A stretch of 34,687 nucleotides of DNA, taken from an uncultured Bacteroidota bacterium. Lineage in GTDB: Bacteria > Bacteroidota > Bacteroidia > Flavobacteriales > Flavobacteriaceae. Of the stretch, positions 8,211 to 16,616 are shown one piece after another. Under the pieces are notes generated by a model. The model worked only from the letters and a program-made list of their open reading frames with translations. It did not search any database and was not told the DNA's origin. The stretch spans positions 1 through 34,687 of the forward strand of contig CAJXVU010000036.1 in NCBI GenBank assembly GCA_913062555.1, in the 5' to 3' direction. The position numbers were made by a program, and so were the translations under genes. Position 1 is the stretch's first letter, and each line of letters begins with the position of its first letter.

Positions 8211-8423
8211 TATGATCATTATTATGAAACTAATTTAATGCACATATCAGGAATTCGACGTTGGCATTTATCAAATATAGCGCGTTCAAATGAGGCTTCA
8301 AAAAAAATACTTCAACTAATAAATGATGAATTAACACAAATAATTAATTATTACCAAAAATATGAAGCACATGAAAAAACTGATAATCAATGCGTTATCC
8401 TTTTTAGTTTTACTCACAACAAG
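8211..8423 (+). pseudogene. Possible 3' remnant of the broken DUF6090 gene
   Basis: An open frame entered from the repeat encodes a coherent stretch (YDHYYETNL, RRWHLSNIA, KKILQLINDELTQI). It resembles in pattern the C-terminus of the DUF6090 protein at 10051, which ends in a similar helix (VINMLKEELNKT). An ATG at 8238 exists, but the frame runs into the start of the DUF885-like gene, so an independent gene is unlikely. Together with the 5' fragment at 7742 it may bracket an insertion or deletion. The match is weak; this is inference. Confidence 0.3.
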
Positions 8424-10047
8424 TTGTCAATCTGAGAAAAAAGAAGAAAACTCAAATACCTCAACCAATACCAAAAATTCAATTATTACTTCAAACGATT
8501 ATGCTGATTTGGCAAAACTTTTCCATGATTGGCGGGCTTTTGAAAAACCACCTCTTCGCGATGGCGCTCCAGATTACACAAAAGAAACTTTCGAAAAGCG
8601 ATGGCCATATTTTATTGCACAAAAAGAGCAGTTAATAGCGATAGATACTATCAATTGGTCCATCCCAAACAAAGTAGATTGGATGATTGTTTGGGCAGAA
8701 ATGAATGGCTATGATTTTAATCATCGTATTTTAAAACCTTGGGTTCGTGACCCTGCTTATTATAAAACAGTTTGGAGTTATAAAAGTGATGTTCCCGCCC
8801 ATGAAGGTCCAACACATCACGGTACTACTGAGCTATGGACTTATACATTCCCATTAACGAGTCAAGAAAGAACCCGATTATTAAAGGACTTAAACGTGAT
8901 TGAACCCCTTAACAATCAGGCCAAGGAAAATTTAATCGGGAATGCCAAAGATTTATGGATTACTGGCATTAGAGACATACAACACCAAAGTGTTGTTCTC
9001 ACTGAATTAAAAATGAAACCTAAAATTAAAGAGGACGAAGAAATGATTTCAGTAATTAATGATGCTATTGCTTCTACTAACGATTTAGTTTCTTGGTTGC
9101 AAAAAGAATCGAATTCTAAAACGGGAGCGTCTGGCATTGGTAAAGATAATTACTCATGGTATTTACAAAATGTGCATTTAGTGCCCTTAACGTGGGATGA
9201 TGAGGTGATGATCTTAAAACGAGAACTTGCTCGCGCTTGGACCTCCTTAAAATTAGAAGAACACAGAAACAGAATTCTTCCGGAATTAATTGATGCTAGT
9301 TCATCAGAAGCCTATAATAAAATGGCCGATGAAGCAGCCAAGAGTTTAATCAACTTTTTAGATGATCAAGAAATCGTGACCGTAAAACCATATTTTGATC
9401 CAGCATTAAGAGAACACTTGGGTGAATTCGTGCCAAAAGAAAAACGTAATTTTTTCCTGATTGGTGAACATTATGATCCAAGACCGTTGTATTCTCACTT
9501 TTATCACTGGTTTGAACTAGCAAGAATGGATATTGAACCACATGAAAGTGAGATAAGAAAAGGGCCTTTATTATACAATATTTTTGATTCGCGAAACGAG
9601 GGTACTGCAACAGCTGTAGAAGAAATGTTCATGCAAGCTGGCTTATATGATGATAGCCCTAGAACCAAAGAGATTGTGTATATCATGATAGCGCAACGTG
9701 CTGCGAGAGGACTAGGTTCACTTTACGCCCATGCCAATGAAATGACTATGGAGGAAGCTGGTGGCATTCACTCCGAATATACCCCACGTGGATGGATGAA
9801 AACCGAAAAGGAACTTCTCATTTTTGAGCAACATTTGTATTTACGCCAACCGGGATATGGCACCAGTTACATTACCGGAAAATATTTACTTGAGAATGCT
9901 TTGGCAGACTATGCCAGAATTCAAGAACTTAATAATAAACCTTTTGTAACCAAAGATTTTTTTGACACACTCAATAGTATTGGTAATATCCCTATTTCGC
10001 TTGGACATTGGCAAATGACAGGTCAAAACCAATATATAGAGAAATAA
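8362..10047 (+). CDS. DUF885-like lipoprotein, apparently lacking the zinc motif
   Basis: An exported lipoprotein of 561 residues (lipobox LTTSC, Cys22; the ATG at 8371 gives a cleaner signal peptide, MKKLIIN). The body resembles the DUF885 family of peptidase-like proteins: [13 protein letters not shown] near 258-270, [12 protein letters not shown] near 411-422 in place of the usual EGWALYAE, and a C-terminal [17 protein letters not shown]. The HExxPGHH-like zinc site expected before the EG motif is not evident; that position reads [10 protein letters not shown]. An HEGPTHHG sits far upstream at residues 147-154. It may be a divergent or catalytically altered peptidase. It is followed 3 bp later by the DUF6090 gene. 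Confidence 0.7.
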   Translation: MKHMKKLIINALSFLVLLTTSCQSEKKEENSNTSTNTKNSIITSNDYADLAKLFHDWRAFEKPPLRDGAPDYTKETFEKRWPYFIAQKEQLIAIDTINWSIPNKVDWMIVWAEMNGYDFNHRILKPWVRDPAYYKTVWSYKSDVPAHEGPTHHGTTELWTYTFPLTSQERTRLLKDLNVIEPLNNQAKENLIGNAKDLWITGIRDIQHQSVVLTELKMKPKIKEDEEMISVINDAIASTNDLVSWLQKESNSKTGASGIGKDNYSWYLQNVHLVPLTWDDEVMILKRELARAWTSLKLEEHRNRILPELIDASSSEAYNKMADEAAKSLINFLDDQEIVTVKPYFDPALREHLGEFVPKEKRNFFLIGEHYDPRPLYSHFYHWFELARMDIEPHESEIRKGPLLYNIFDSRNEGTATAVEEMFMQAGLYDDSPRTKEIVYIMIAQRAARGLGSLYAHANEMTMEEAGGIHSEYTPRGWMKTEKELLIFEQHLYLRQPGYGTSYITGKYLLENALADYARIQELNNKPFVTKDFFDTLNSIGNIPISLGHWQMTGQNQYIEK

Positions 10048-10050
10048 CTC

Positions 10051-10797
10051 ATGATTCAATTCTTTAGACATATAAGAAAAGAACTAATGGAAACAGGCGA
10101 AACAGGCAAATACTTAAAATATGCCATTGGTGAAATTGTTCTTGTTGTTATCGGTATCTTGATTGCATTAAGTATCAATAACTGGACTGAGAATAGGAAA
10201 AAACTAAAACAAGAAAAGAAGGTATTAACAGAGCTTTTAAGTTCTTTAGAAGGTAATTACAAAAGTATGACCTCTGACTCTTTAAATAGATCTATTTGGA
10301 ACAAGTCCAGTAATATAGTGATTTCGTTTTTTGAAAAAGATTTAGAATATTCAGAAACTCTAAATATACATTTTCAGCATGCCCGTAAACCTGGAACAAA
10401 CTTATCGTTGTCGTTTGCGGGGTATGAAGGATTAAAAAACGTTGGTTACGATATTATTACTTCGGATAATCTTAGAAAAAATATTGTCGAATTGTTTGAA
10501 TTGACACATAAGAGACTATTGGAAGAAATGGAATATTTCGAATCCTTTCAACCGGATCGTCAGGCACATATTGATAGATTATTTAGTTATGACGATGATA
10601 AATTTAATCTTAACAAACCTTTTGATGTGCCACTTGTACCAAACAATATCGATACACTCAAAGAAGACAGTATTTATTTACCTTTAATAAAATCTGTAAA
10701 GGTTCAAAGAAATATTATTTCCGTCTTACTCTATAAAAACCTCAAGGAAAACGAACGCGTAATTAATATGCTCAAAGAAGAATTGAATAAGACCTAG
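10051..10797 (+). CDS. DUF6090-family membrane protein
   Basis: A 248-residue protein with one N-terminal membrane segment (residues about 27-48, GEIVLVVIGILIALSINNW) preceded by the family signature KYLKYA. The rest is a helical, charged domain with likely coiled-coil parts. The topology suggests an inner-membrane anchor with a periplasmic domain. The family is widespread in Flavobacteriia and has no known function. Its start is 3 bp after the stop of the DUF885-like gene, which suggests translational coupling. A decayed relative lies at 7742. Confidence 0.85.
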   Translation: MIQFFRHIRKELMETGETGKYLKYAIGEIVLVVIGILIALSINNWTENRKKLKQEKKVLTELLSSLEGNYKSMTSDSLNRSIWNKSSNIVISFFEKDLEYSETLNIHFQHARKPGTNLSLSFAGYEGLKNVGYDIITSDNLRKNIVELFELTHKRLLEEMEYFESFQPDRQAHIDRLFSYDDDKFNLNKPFDVPLVPNNIDTLKEDSIYLPLIKSVKVQRNIISVLLYKNLKENERVINMLKEELNKT

Positions 10798-10897
10798 TTC
10801 TCAATTATTATCAAACCTATATTAAAAAGCCGGAAGACCAAGTTGTTTTTTGTAACAAATTCAATTTAACAGTATCATTAAGTTATAATCTGTTAAA

Positions 10898-11773
10898 ATG
10901 AAGAAAATGTTAAATCTAAAAAAAACTTCACTATTACTACTAATTGCATCTACACTATTTAGCTGCAAGCAATCATATACAGACCAATGGGAGGAGTTTG
11001 AGACTAAACTTATCCTAAAGGAAAAATCATTTCAGAGTTATAAAGATTTCGTTGATTTAAAAAACGATTTTAAGTTGGTTAATTACACATCAGACGATAT
11101 GCAATTAACAGCACTACTTAACACAAAACACATCGATTCAACCAATAAGAAACCAGTAATTGTCTACTTGCATGGTGGCTTTGCTCTGGGGTATAATCAA
11201 GAAGAAAACACCAAAGCTTTTACTGATAAAGGCTATATAGTTTTTGCCCCTTCATATAGGGGCGAAAATGGAAATCCAGGCAATTTCGAGCTGTTTATGG
11301 GAGAAGTGAAAGATGCTAAAGCTGCGATAAATTGGATTGCAAGTCAACCATATGTTGACAAGGACAGAATATATGTTTTTGGATGGAGTGTTGGTGGAGG
11401 TATTGCTCTTAATTTAACATTACATGATGATTTACCTATAAAGTTAAGCGCTAGCAGTGCTGGTTTGTACGACTTTGATTTAATAAAACAATGGGCGACT
11501 GAAGATGACATGATTAAATTCCCATATGACTACAAAAATGAAAAAGAAAATTATTTCAGATTGCCATTATATCATTTAGAAAATATGGTTATTAATCATC
11601 ATACTTATATAGGCAGTAATGATGATTTCAAGTATTACAATAACTTGGTTGATAGTTTATATCCCAAAAAGCAGACTCATATGAGATTAACGGAACTACA
11701 AGGAGATCATGTCTCGACTTTACCAAAGGCTATGCACGAATTTCTAAATGAAATCCGTAAACTCGAAAAATAA
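10898..11773 (+). CDS. Alpha/beta-hydrolase lipoprotein (prolyl oligopeptidase/dienelactone hydrolase type)
   Basis: A 291-residue exported lipoprotein (lipobox LFSC, Cys23). The hydrolase core shows the oxyanion loop YLHGGFALG (residues 90-98), the nucleophile elbow GWSVGGG with Ser164, and the catalytic His271 in GDHVSTLP. The acid residue is probably one of the Asp residues near SNDDF. The layout is that of small serine hydrolases acting on peptides or esters; the substrate is unknown. It is the last gene of the plus-strand island and ends in a bidirectional terminator. A 100-bp gap separates it from the DUF6090 gene, so it may have its own promoter. Confidence 0.85.
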   Translation: MKKMLNLKKTSLLLLIASTLFSCKQSYTDQWEEFETKLILKEKSFQSYKDFVDLKNDFKLVNYTSDDMQLTALLNTKHIDSTNKKPVIVYLHGGFALGYNQEENTKAFTDKGYIVFAPSYRGENGNPGNFELFMGEVKDAKAAINWIASQPYVDKDRIYVFGWSVGGGIALNLTLHDDLPIKLSASSAGLYDFDLIKQWATEDDMIKFPYDYKNEKENYFRLPLYHLENMVINHHTYIGSNDDFKYYNNLVDSLYPKKQTHMRLTELQGDHVSTLPKAMHEFLNEIRKLEK

Positions 11774-11781
11774 AGCAATAA

Positions 11782-11809
11782 AAAAACCAACACTTAAGTG
11801 TTGGTTTTT
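11782..11809. terminator. Bidirectional intrinsic terminator
   Basis: CCAACAC and GTGTTGG form a perfect stem around TTAA, flanked by A5 on the left and T5 on the right, so it can work on both strands. It lies between the convergent hydrolase gene and nqrF. Confidence 0.92.
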
Positions 11810-11844
11810 GTTATTTTTATCTTGTAATGACCTTTCAATCAAAT

Positions 11845-11857
11845 ATCGCTTAGCGAT
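11845..11857 (-). other. Short hairpin at the nqrF stop codon
   Basis: ATCGC and GCGAT pair around TTA. On the minus strand the core reads CGCTAAGCG and overlaps the nqrF stop. The same core occurs at the nqrD stop. Confidence 0.6.
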
Positions 11858-13164
11858 TAGCCTCCAAAATCATCAAATCTAATATTCTCATCGGCAAGAC
11901 CGAAGTCCTCACCCATTTTTTGAACAGCTTTGTTCATTAATGGAGGCCCACAAAAGTACAATTCAATATCCTCTGGTGCTTCGTGAAGGCTTAAATAGTT
12001 GTCGATAACACAATTGTGTATAAATCCAACGAACCCATCTCCTGGTGCATCAATAGTCTCTTTTACTTTCCAATTATCTTCTTCCATTGGTTCAGATAAG
12101 GCCAAGTAGAATTTAAAATTAGGAAAATCTTTTTCTAATTTGTGGAAGTGATCTAAATAGAACAATTCACGTTTAGAACGCCCACCATACCAATAGGTTA
12201 CTTTTCTACCTGTTTCTAAGGTTCTGAATAAGTGGTATAGGTGTGAACGCATTGGTGCCATACCGGCTCCACCACCAACGTATAACATCTCTGCTTCAGA
12301 CTCATTGATAAAGAATTCACCATAAGGTCCAGAAATAGTTACTTTGTCACCTGGTTTTTGATTAAATATATAAGAAGATGCTATCCCGGGATTTACATCC
12401 ATCCAGCCCCCTATATTTCGATCAAATGGAGGACAAGCTACACGAACATTCAACATGATCTCACGTCCTTCTGCAGGATATGAAGCCATTGAATAGGCGC
12501 GCTCTATCGTTTCAGTATTTTTCATTACCAATGGCCAAAGTTTAAACTTATCCCATTCTTCTTGAAATTTATCTGGTGTTTCATGTTCTTCTGGGTGTGC
12601 CGTAATATCCATGTCTGTATATTTCACCTCACATGGTGGGATTTCAATTTGAATGTATCCCCCAGCTTTGTAACCCATATCTTCAGGAATTTCAACAACA
12701 AACTCCTTAATAAATGAGGCAACATTGTAGTTTCTTACTACGGTAGCTTCCCACTTTTTTATACCAAATATTTCTTCAGGTATAGAGATATCCATATCCT
12801 GTTTTACTTTAACCTGACATGCTAAACGAACGCCATGTTTTAATTCTTTTCTACTGAAATGAGGCGTTTCTGTTGGCAAAGCTTCACCTCCACCAGAATT
12901 TACATGACATTCACATTGAATACATGTTCCACCTCCACCACATGCAGATGGTAAAAATATCTTTTGACCACCCAAAGTTGTCAATAAACTATCACCCGAA
13001 GCGACTTCAATTTCACGTTCACCATTAATGGTAATCTTTACGGGACCAGATGGTGATAATTTTTGTTTAACAAATAACAACAGCGATACCAATCCCAGTG
13101 TTATAATCAAGAAAGCAACTACGGTTGCTATTATTGTTCCTAATGTTCCTGCGGCTAAAATCAT
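11857..13164 (-). CDS. nqrF: Na+-translocating NADH:quinone reductase subunit F
   Basis: The electron-input subunit of the sodium pump: it oxidises NADH and passes electrons through FAD and a 2Fe-2S centre. It has an N-terminal membrane anchor (about residues 10-32), a ferredoxin domain with cluster ligands Cys75, Cys81, Cys84 and Cys116, then a ferredoxin-reductase module with the FAD motif RAYSMASYP, the NAD-binding GGGAGMAPMRS and the C-terminal FCGPP and FDDFGG. At 435 residues it is slightly longer than the Vibrio protein. It is the last gene of the nqr operon, 1 bp after nqrE. Confidence 0.98.
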   Translation of the reverse strand: MILAAGTLGTIIATVVAFLIITLGLVSLLLFVKQKLSPSGPVKITINGEREIEVASGDSLLTTLGGQKIFLPSACGGGGTCIQCECHVNSGGGEALPTETPHFSRKELKHGVRLACQVKVKQDMDISIPEEIFGIKKWEATVVRNYNVASFIKEFVVEIPEDMGYKAGGYIQIEIPPCEVKYTDMDITAHPEEHETPDKFQEEWDKFKLWPLVMKNTETIERAYSMASYPAEGREIMLNVRVACPPFDRNIGGWMDVNPGIASSYIFNQKPGDKVTISGPYGEFFINESEAEMLYVGGGAGMAPMRSHLYHLFRTLETGRKVTYWYGGRSKRELFYLDHFHKLEKDFPNFKFYLALSEPMEEDNWKVKETIDAPGDGFVGFIHNCVIDNYLSLHEAPEDIELYFCGPPLMNKAVQKMGEDFGLADENIRFDDFGG

Positions 13165-13165
13165 G

Positions 13166-13894
13166 TTACTCGACTACTTTAATTGTGTTATCAGCGATGT
13201 CTTTTTTATCCTCATCTTTTACTTCATCCTTCTGGTCTATCATAACTGCTTTTGGTTCTTCTGTTACTTCTTCATCTCCCCCGGTTAACATTCCACCAAA
13301 ACTCATGAATCCAATAGCCATTAATCCTGTAATAATGAATGTAATACCTAATCCTCTTAATGCCGGTGGCACGTTAGAATATCTAATCTTTTCACGAATA
13401 GCTGCAATGGCTAGAATTGCCAAAAACCAACCTATTCCAGAACCTAATCCATAAACCGTTGCCAGTCCTAAAGTTGGAATTTCACGTGACTGCATAAATA
13501 ACGAACCTCCCAAAATTGCACAGTTTACGGCAATAAGTGGTAAAAAGATTCCCAGTGAGTTATATAAAGAAGGTGAAAACTTTTCTACAATGATTTCTAC
13601 TAATTGTACCATCGTTGCAATGGTTGCAATAAACATGATAAAGGATAAGAAACTCAAATCGTATTGTGCATACTCTTCTCCTAACCACGCCAATGCCCCT
13701 TCTTGTAATAAATACTGATCTAACAACCAGTTTAATGGCACTGTAACTAAGAGCACAAATATCACTGCAGCTCCAAGCCCAACGGCCGTAGATACTTTTT
13801 TAGAGACTGCAAGGTAAGAACACATTCCTAGGAATGTAGCAAATACCATGTTGTCTATAAATATTGATTTAAAAAATAATTCTAAATATTCCAT
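13166..13894 (-). CDS. nqrE: Na+-translocating NADH:quinone reductase subunit E
   Basis: An integral membrane subunit related to NqrD and RnfA, part of the membrane core that holds an inter-subunit iron centre. The conserved start region [12 protein letters not shown] and [18 protein letters not shown] is clear and several membrane helices follow. An upstream ATG at 13924 would add ten polar residues not found in the family, so I start at 13894. The C-terminus carries an acidic, lysine-rich extension (about 40 residues, EEVTEEPKA onward) not typical of proteobacterial NqrE. Confidence 0.97.
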   Translation of the reverse strand: MEYLELFFKSIFIDNMVFATFLGMCSYLAVSKKVSTAVGLGAAVIFVLLVTVPLNWLLDQYLLQEGALAWLGEEYAQYDLSFLSFIMFIATIATMVQLVEIIVEKFSPSLYNSLGIFLPLIAVNCAILGGSLFMQSREIPTLGLATVYGLGSGIGWFLAILAIAAIREKIRYSNVPPALRGLGITFIITGLMAIGFMSFGGMLTGGDEEVTEEPKAVMIDQKDEVKDEDKKDIADNTIKVVE

Positions 13895-13912
13895 ATTATT
13901 TTCAGTGTTGAG

Positions 13913-13949
13913 ATACTGAATCAAGTTCAGTATAACGACGCTTAGCGTC
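13913..13949 (-). other. Two hairpins in the nqrD-nqrE gap
   Basis: ATACTGAA/TTCAGTAT (13913-13920 with 13926-13933) and GACGC/GCGTC (13937-13941 with 13945-13949) form two perfect stem-loops in the 54-bp gap. A TTCAG at 13901-13905 could pair instead with CTGAA at 13916-13920, giving an alternative fold. Neither is followed by a long T run. They may be an RNA-processing or stability element; the role is inferred. Confidence 0.55.
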
Positions 13950-14596
13950 TAATGATCTTCAATTAATGCTTTATTTCTACTACGTTGTACCCAAATAATA
14001 ATACCCACAACAATTAATGCCATCGGTGATAATAACATGAATCCGTTATTTTCATATCCCATTGCATATAATCCTGTTTTTGCAATTGGATCTCCTAATA
14101 CCTCAATTCCTAATAAAGTACCAGACCCTAATAATTCTCTAAAGAATCCTACTATAATAAGAATAACACCATATCCTAAAGAATTTCCAATGCCATCTAA
14201 AAATGAACGCCAAGGGCCATTACCCAAAGCAAAAGCTTCGAATCGTCCCATGATAATACAGTTCGTGATAATTAACCCAACGAAAACTGATAAGGTTTTA
14301 CTCAGTTCGTAGGCAAATGCTTTAAGTACCAAATCCACAATAATTACCAATGCTGCAACAACTGTAAGTTGTACAATTATTCTAATTTTTGATGGAATTA
14401 TATTTCTTATTAAAGAGATAACTACATTTCCCAATCCTAATACAAATAATACTGAAATAGACATTACAATAGCAGCTTCAAGCTCAGCTGTAATTGCTAA
14501 AGCAGAACAAATACCTAATACCTGAATTGTAATTGGATTGTTATCCGCTAACGGATCTAATATTAATTTGCTGTCTTTTTTTGATAAAAGTCCCAT
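13949..14596 (-). CDS. nqrD: Na+-translocating NADH:quinone reductase subunit D
   Basis: A 215-residue polytopic membrane subunit, homologous to NqrE and RnfE. Family marks are [22 protein letters not shown] near the N-terminus and [16 protein letters not shown] in the middle, where the Cys belongs to the membrane iron site. It starts 3 bp after nqrC ends. A 54-bp gap with two hairpins separates it from nqrE, the longest gap inside the operon's second half. Confidence 0.97.
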   Translation of the reverse strand: MGLLSKKDSKLILDPLADNNPITIQVLGICSALAITAELEAAIVMSISVLFVLGLGNVVISLIRNIIPSKIRIIVQLTVVAALVIIVDLVLKAFAYELSKTLSVFVGLIITNCIIMGRFEAFALGNGPWRSFLDGIGNSLGYGVILIIVGFFRELLGSGTLLGIEVLGDPIAKTGLYAMGYENNGFMLLSPMALIVVGIIIWVQRSRNKALIEDH

Positions 14597-14599
14597 AAA

Positions 14600-15349
14600 T
14601 TAATTGTTTTTTAAAGTTTTGAAATAAGGCAGATATAACTTTAATTCGCTTCTTAACATTGCCGAGACACCATCACCTGTAATGGTTGCTCCTGCAATTG
14701 CGTCTATCTCGTTATCTGTTTTGTCTTTATTTAAAGGGTCTGCATTACTTTTTGATATTGTAATTCCTTTAAATGATCCAGAAGCATCAAATAATTGTTC
14801 TCCTATAAAATCATCCATAAAGAAACGCTTATTAATATTTGCTCCTAAGCCAGCGGTCTCTCCTTTATGATCAAAAAATGCGCCTTGAACGACCATATCA
14901 TTGTCCATCGCTACAAATCCCCAAACAGCATCCCATAGTCCTTTACCACGAATTGGGGCTACATAAAATGTTTTCCCATCTCTTTCTCCAACAAATAATG
15001 GTAAGCGTCTGCTGTTTCCAGCTTTAGCACTTGTTTGTTCCTTTTTCACATCAATTAAGTAAGCATTCTCATCTTCGGTTACGTTCCCATCTTGAATCAC
15101 TAATTGCTTTGTGATGTATTTAGCAAATTCTCCAGCAATCACATCTTTAGACACAAAAGCCATGCTCCCTTCTTCATTTTCATTGACACCCATAGCGTAT
15201 AGAATATTTTGCTGTTTTTCTATCCGTTTATTTTCATCAATATTAGGTTTCAAAGCCGATGCAGCATACGCTAATATCGACCCTACTATCAACACCATTC
15301 CAATGGCAAATAGTATTGTATATGAATTTTTATCAGTTCTCTTTTCCAT
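14600..15349 (-). CDS. nqrC: Na+-translocating NADH:quinone reductase subunit C
   Basis: A membrane-anchored periplasmic subunit carrying covalent FMN. It has one N-terminal helix (about residues 10-30) and an FMN-binding domain ending with the flavinylation motif DAIAGATITG. Thr222 is the expected FMN attachment site, modified by ApbE. At 249 residues it has normal length. It is packed 2 bp after nqrB and 3 bp before nqrD. Confidence 0.97.
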   Translation of the reverse strand: MEKRTDKNSYTILFAIGMVLIVGSILAYAASALKPNIDENKRIEKQQNILYAMGVNENEEGSMAFVSKDVIAGEFAKYITKQLVIQDGNVTEDENAYLIDVKKEQTSAKAGNSRRLPLFVGERDGKTFYVAPIRGKGLWDAVWGFVAMDNDMVVQGAFFDHKGETAGLGANINKRFFMDDFIGEQLFDASGSFKGITISKSNADPLNKDKTDNEIDAIAGATITGDGVSAMLRSELKLYLPYFKTLKNN

Positions 15350-15351
15350 CC

Positions 15352-16578
15352 TTATACCGTTTTAACTTTTGCACGTTTTAATCTTCTTTTCACATTCCCT
15401 TGAACCACATAATGGTCAATTGTAGGTGCAAATACATTCATTAATAGAATGGCCAACATCACACCTTCAGGATATGCTGGATTGAATACACGAATTAATA
15501 TGGAAATAAATCCAATTAAAAATCCGTAAATCCATTTACCTTTATTTGTTTGTGACGCAGTTACAGGATCGGTTGCCATGTAAACAGCACCAAATGCAAA
15601 ACCACCAATTAATAAGTGATGCCACCAGGTAGTGCTCATTAGGCCATAAAACTTGCTGCTTTCTGTAATCCATCCCGAATCAACAACACCGTTAAAAATC
15701 AATCCCATTGCTAATGCACCTGCTGCCGCAGATAACATGATTCTCCAACTTCCAATTTTTGAAAAGATTAAGAACAGCCCTCCCAATAATATCAAAAGGG
15801 TTGATGTTTCACCAACTGAACCAGGAATGATACCGTAGAACATATCTAACCAATCGTATCCAAGCGGTTGATTCTGGGCTAGACTTCCTAATATTGTTTC
15901 TCCTGAAATTGCATCAAGATTAGCGCCTCCTGCAATTTCTTTTGTTCGTTCAACAGCCCCTTCTACCCAAACTTTATCACCACTCATCCAAGTAGGATAT
16001 GCGAAGAATAAAAAAGCTCTAATGGTTAATGCAGGGTTTAAAATATTCATTCCTGTACCTCCAAATACTTCTTTACCAATGACAACACCAAATACAACCG
16101 CTACTCCAAGCATCCATAATGGGATATCTATAGGAACTATAAGCGGCACTAACATTCCTGTTACTAAGTACCCTTCTTCTACTTCGTGTTTTTTTATAAT
16201 GGCGAATAAAAATTCAACACCTAAACCTACTCCGTAAGACACAATGACTAATGGTAATATTTTCCAGAAACCAATCATGAAATTATCTAAAGTCCAGAAT
16301 GCTGCACTAAAGAAACTACCTGTTGCCGATTGAACTTCACCTATTGCTAAATTATGTTGATAACCCGCATTAAACATTCCGAATAACAAACAAGGAACCA
16401 ATGCCAATATCACGGTGTTCATTGTACGCTTTAAATCATCGGCTGCCTTTATATGAGTCCCATTATGTGTGGTCTCATTTGGCAAGTATAAAAAGGTATG
16501 GATTGCGTTAAACGCAGGAGCCATTTTAGTGCCTTTATACTTTTCTTTTAAGTTATGTAATGTACTTTTTAAACTCAT
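15352..16578 (-). CDS. nqrB: Na+-translocating NADH:quinone reductase subunit B
   Basis: The largest membrane subunit, forming the sodium path and carrying a covalent FMN plus riboflavin. Multiple membrane helices are visible, together with family segments GTGMNILNPALT and ATDPVTASQTNKGKW. The flavinylation site reads DAISGETIL with Thr228 as the probable FMN carrier; a Glu stands where the common ApbE consensus (DxxSGAT) has Ala. It starts 38 bp after nqrA. Confidence 0.97.
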   Translation of the reverse strand: MSLKSTLHNLKEKYKGTKMAPAFNAIHTFLYLPNETTHNGTHIKAADDLKRTMNTVILALVPCLLFGMFNAGYQHNLAIGEVQSATGSFFSAAFWTLDNFMIGFWKILPLVIVSYGVGLGVEFLFAIIKKHEVEEGYLVTGMLVPLIVPIDIPLWMLGVAVVFGVVIGKEVFGGTGMNILNPALTIRAFLFFAYPTWMSGDKVWVEGAVERTKEIAGGANLDAISGETILGSLAQNQPLGYDWLDMFYGIIPGSVGETSTLLILLGGLFLIFSKIGSWRIMLSAAAGALAMGLIFNGVVDSGWITESSKFYGLMSTTWWHHLLIGGFAFGAVYMATDPVTASQTNKGKWIYGFLIGFISILIRVFNPAYPEGVMLAILLMNVFAPTIDHYVVQGNVKRRLKRAKVKTV

Positions 16579-16616
16579 TTTTTAAAATTTTTCATTTTAC
16601 TATGTCTAATGAATAA

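Noticed and set aside
7941..8219. Minus-strand frame with repeated Ile-Pro/His-Tyr-Pro
   Set aside because: It is only the reverse complement of the octamer array, which is open in all reverse frames, plus the antisense of the coiled-coil gene.
13028..13454. Plus-strand open frames opposite nqrE/nqrF
   Set aside because: They are antisense shadows of conserved nqr genes, with low-complexity translations.
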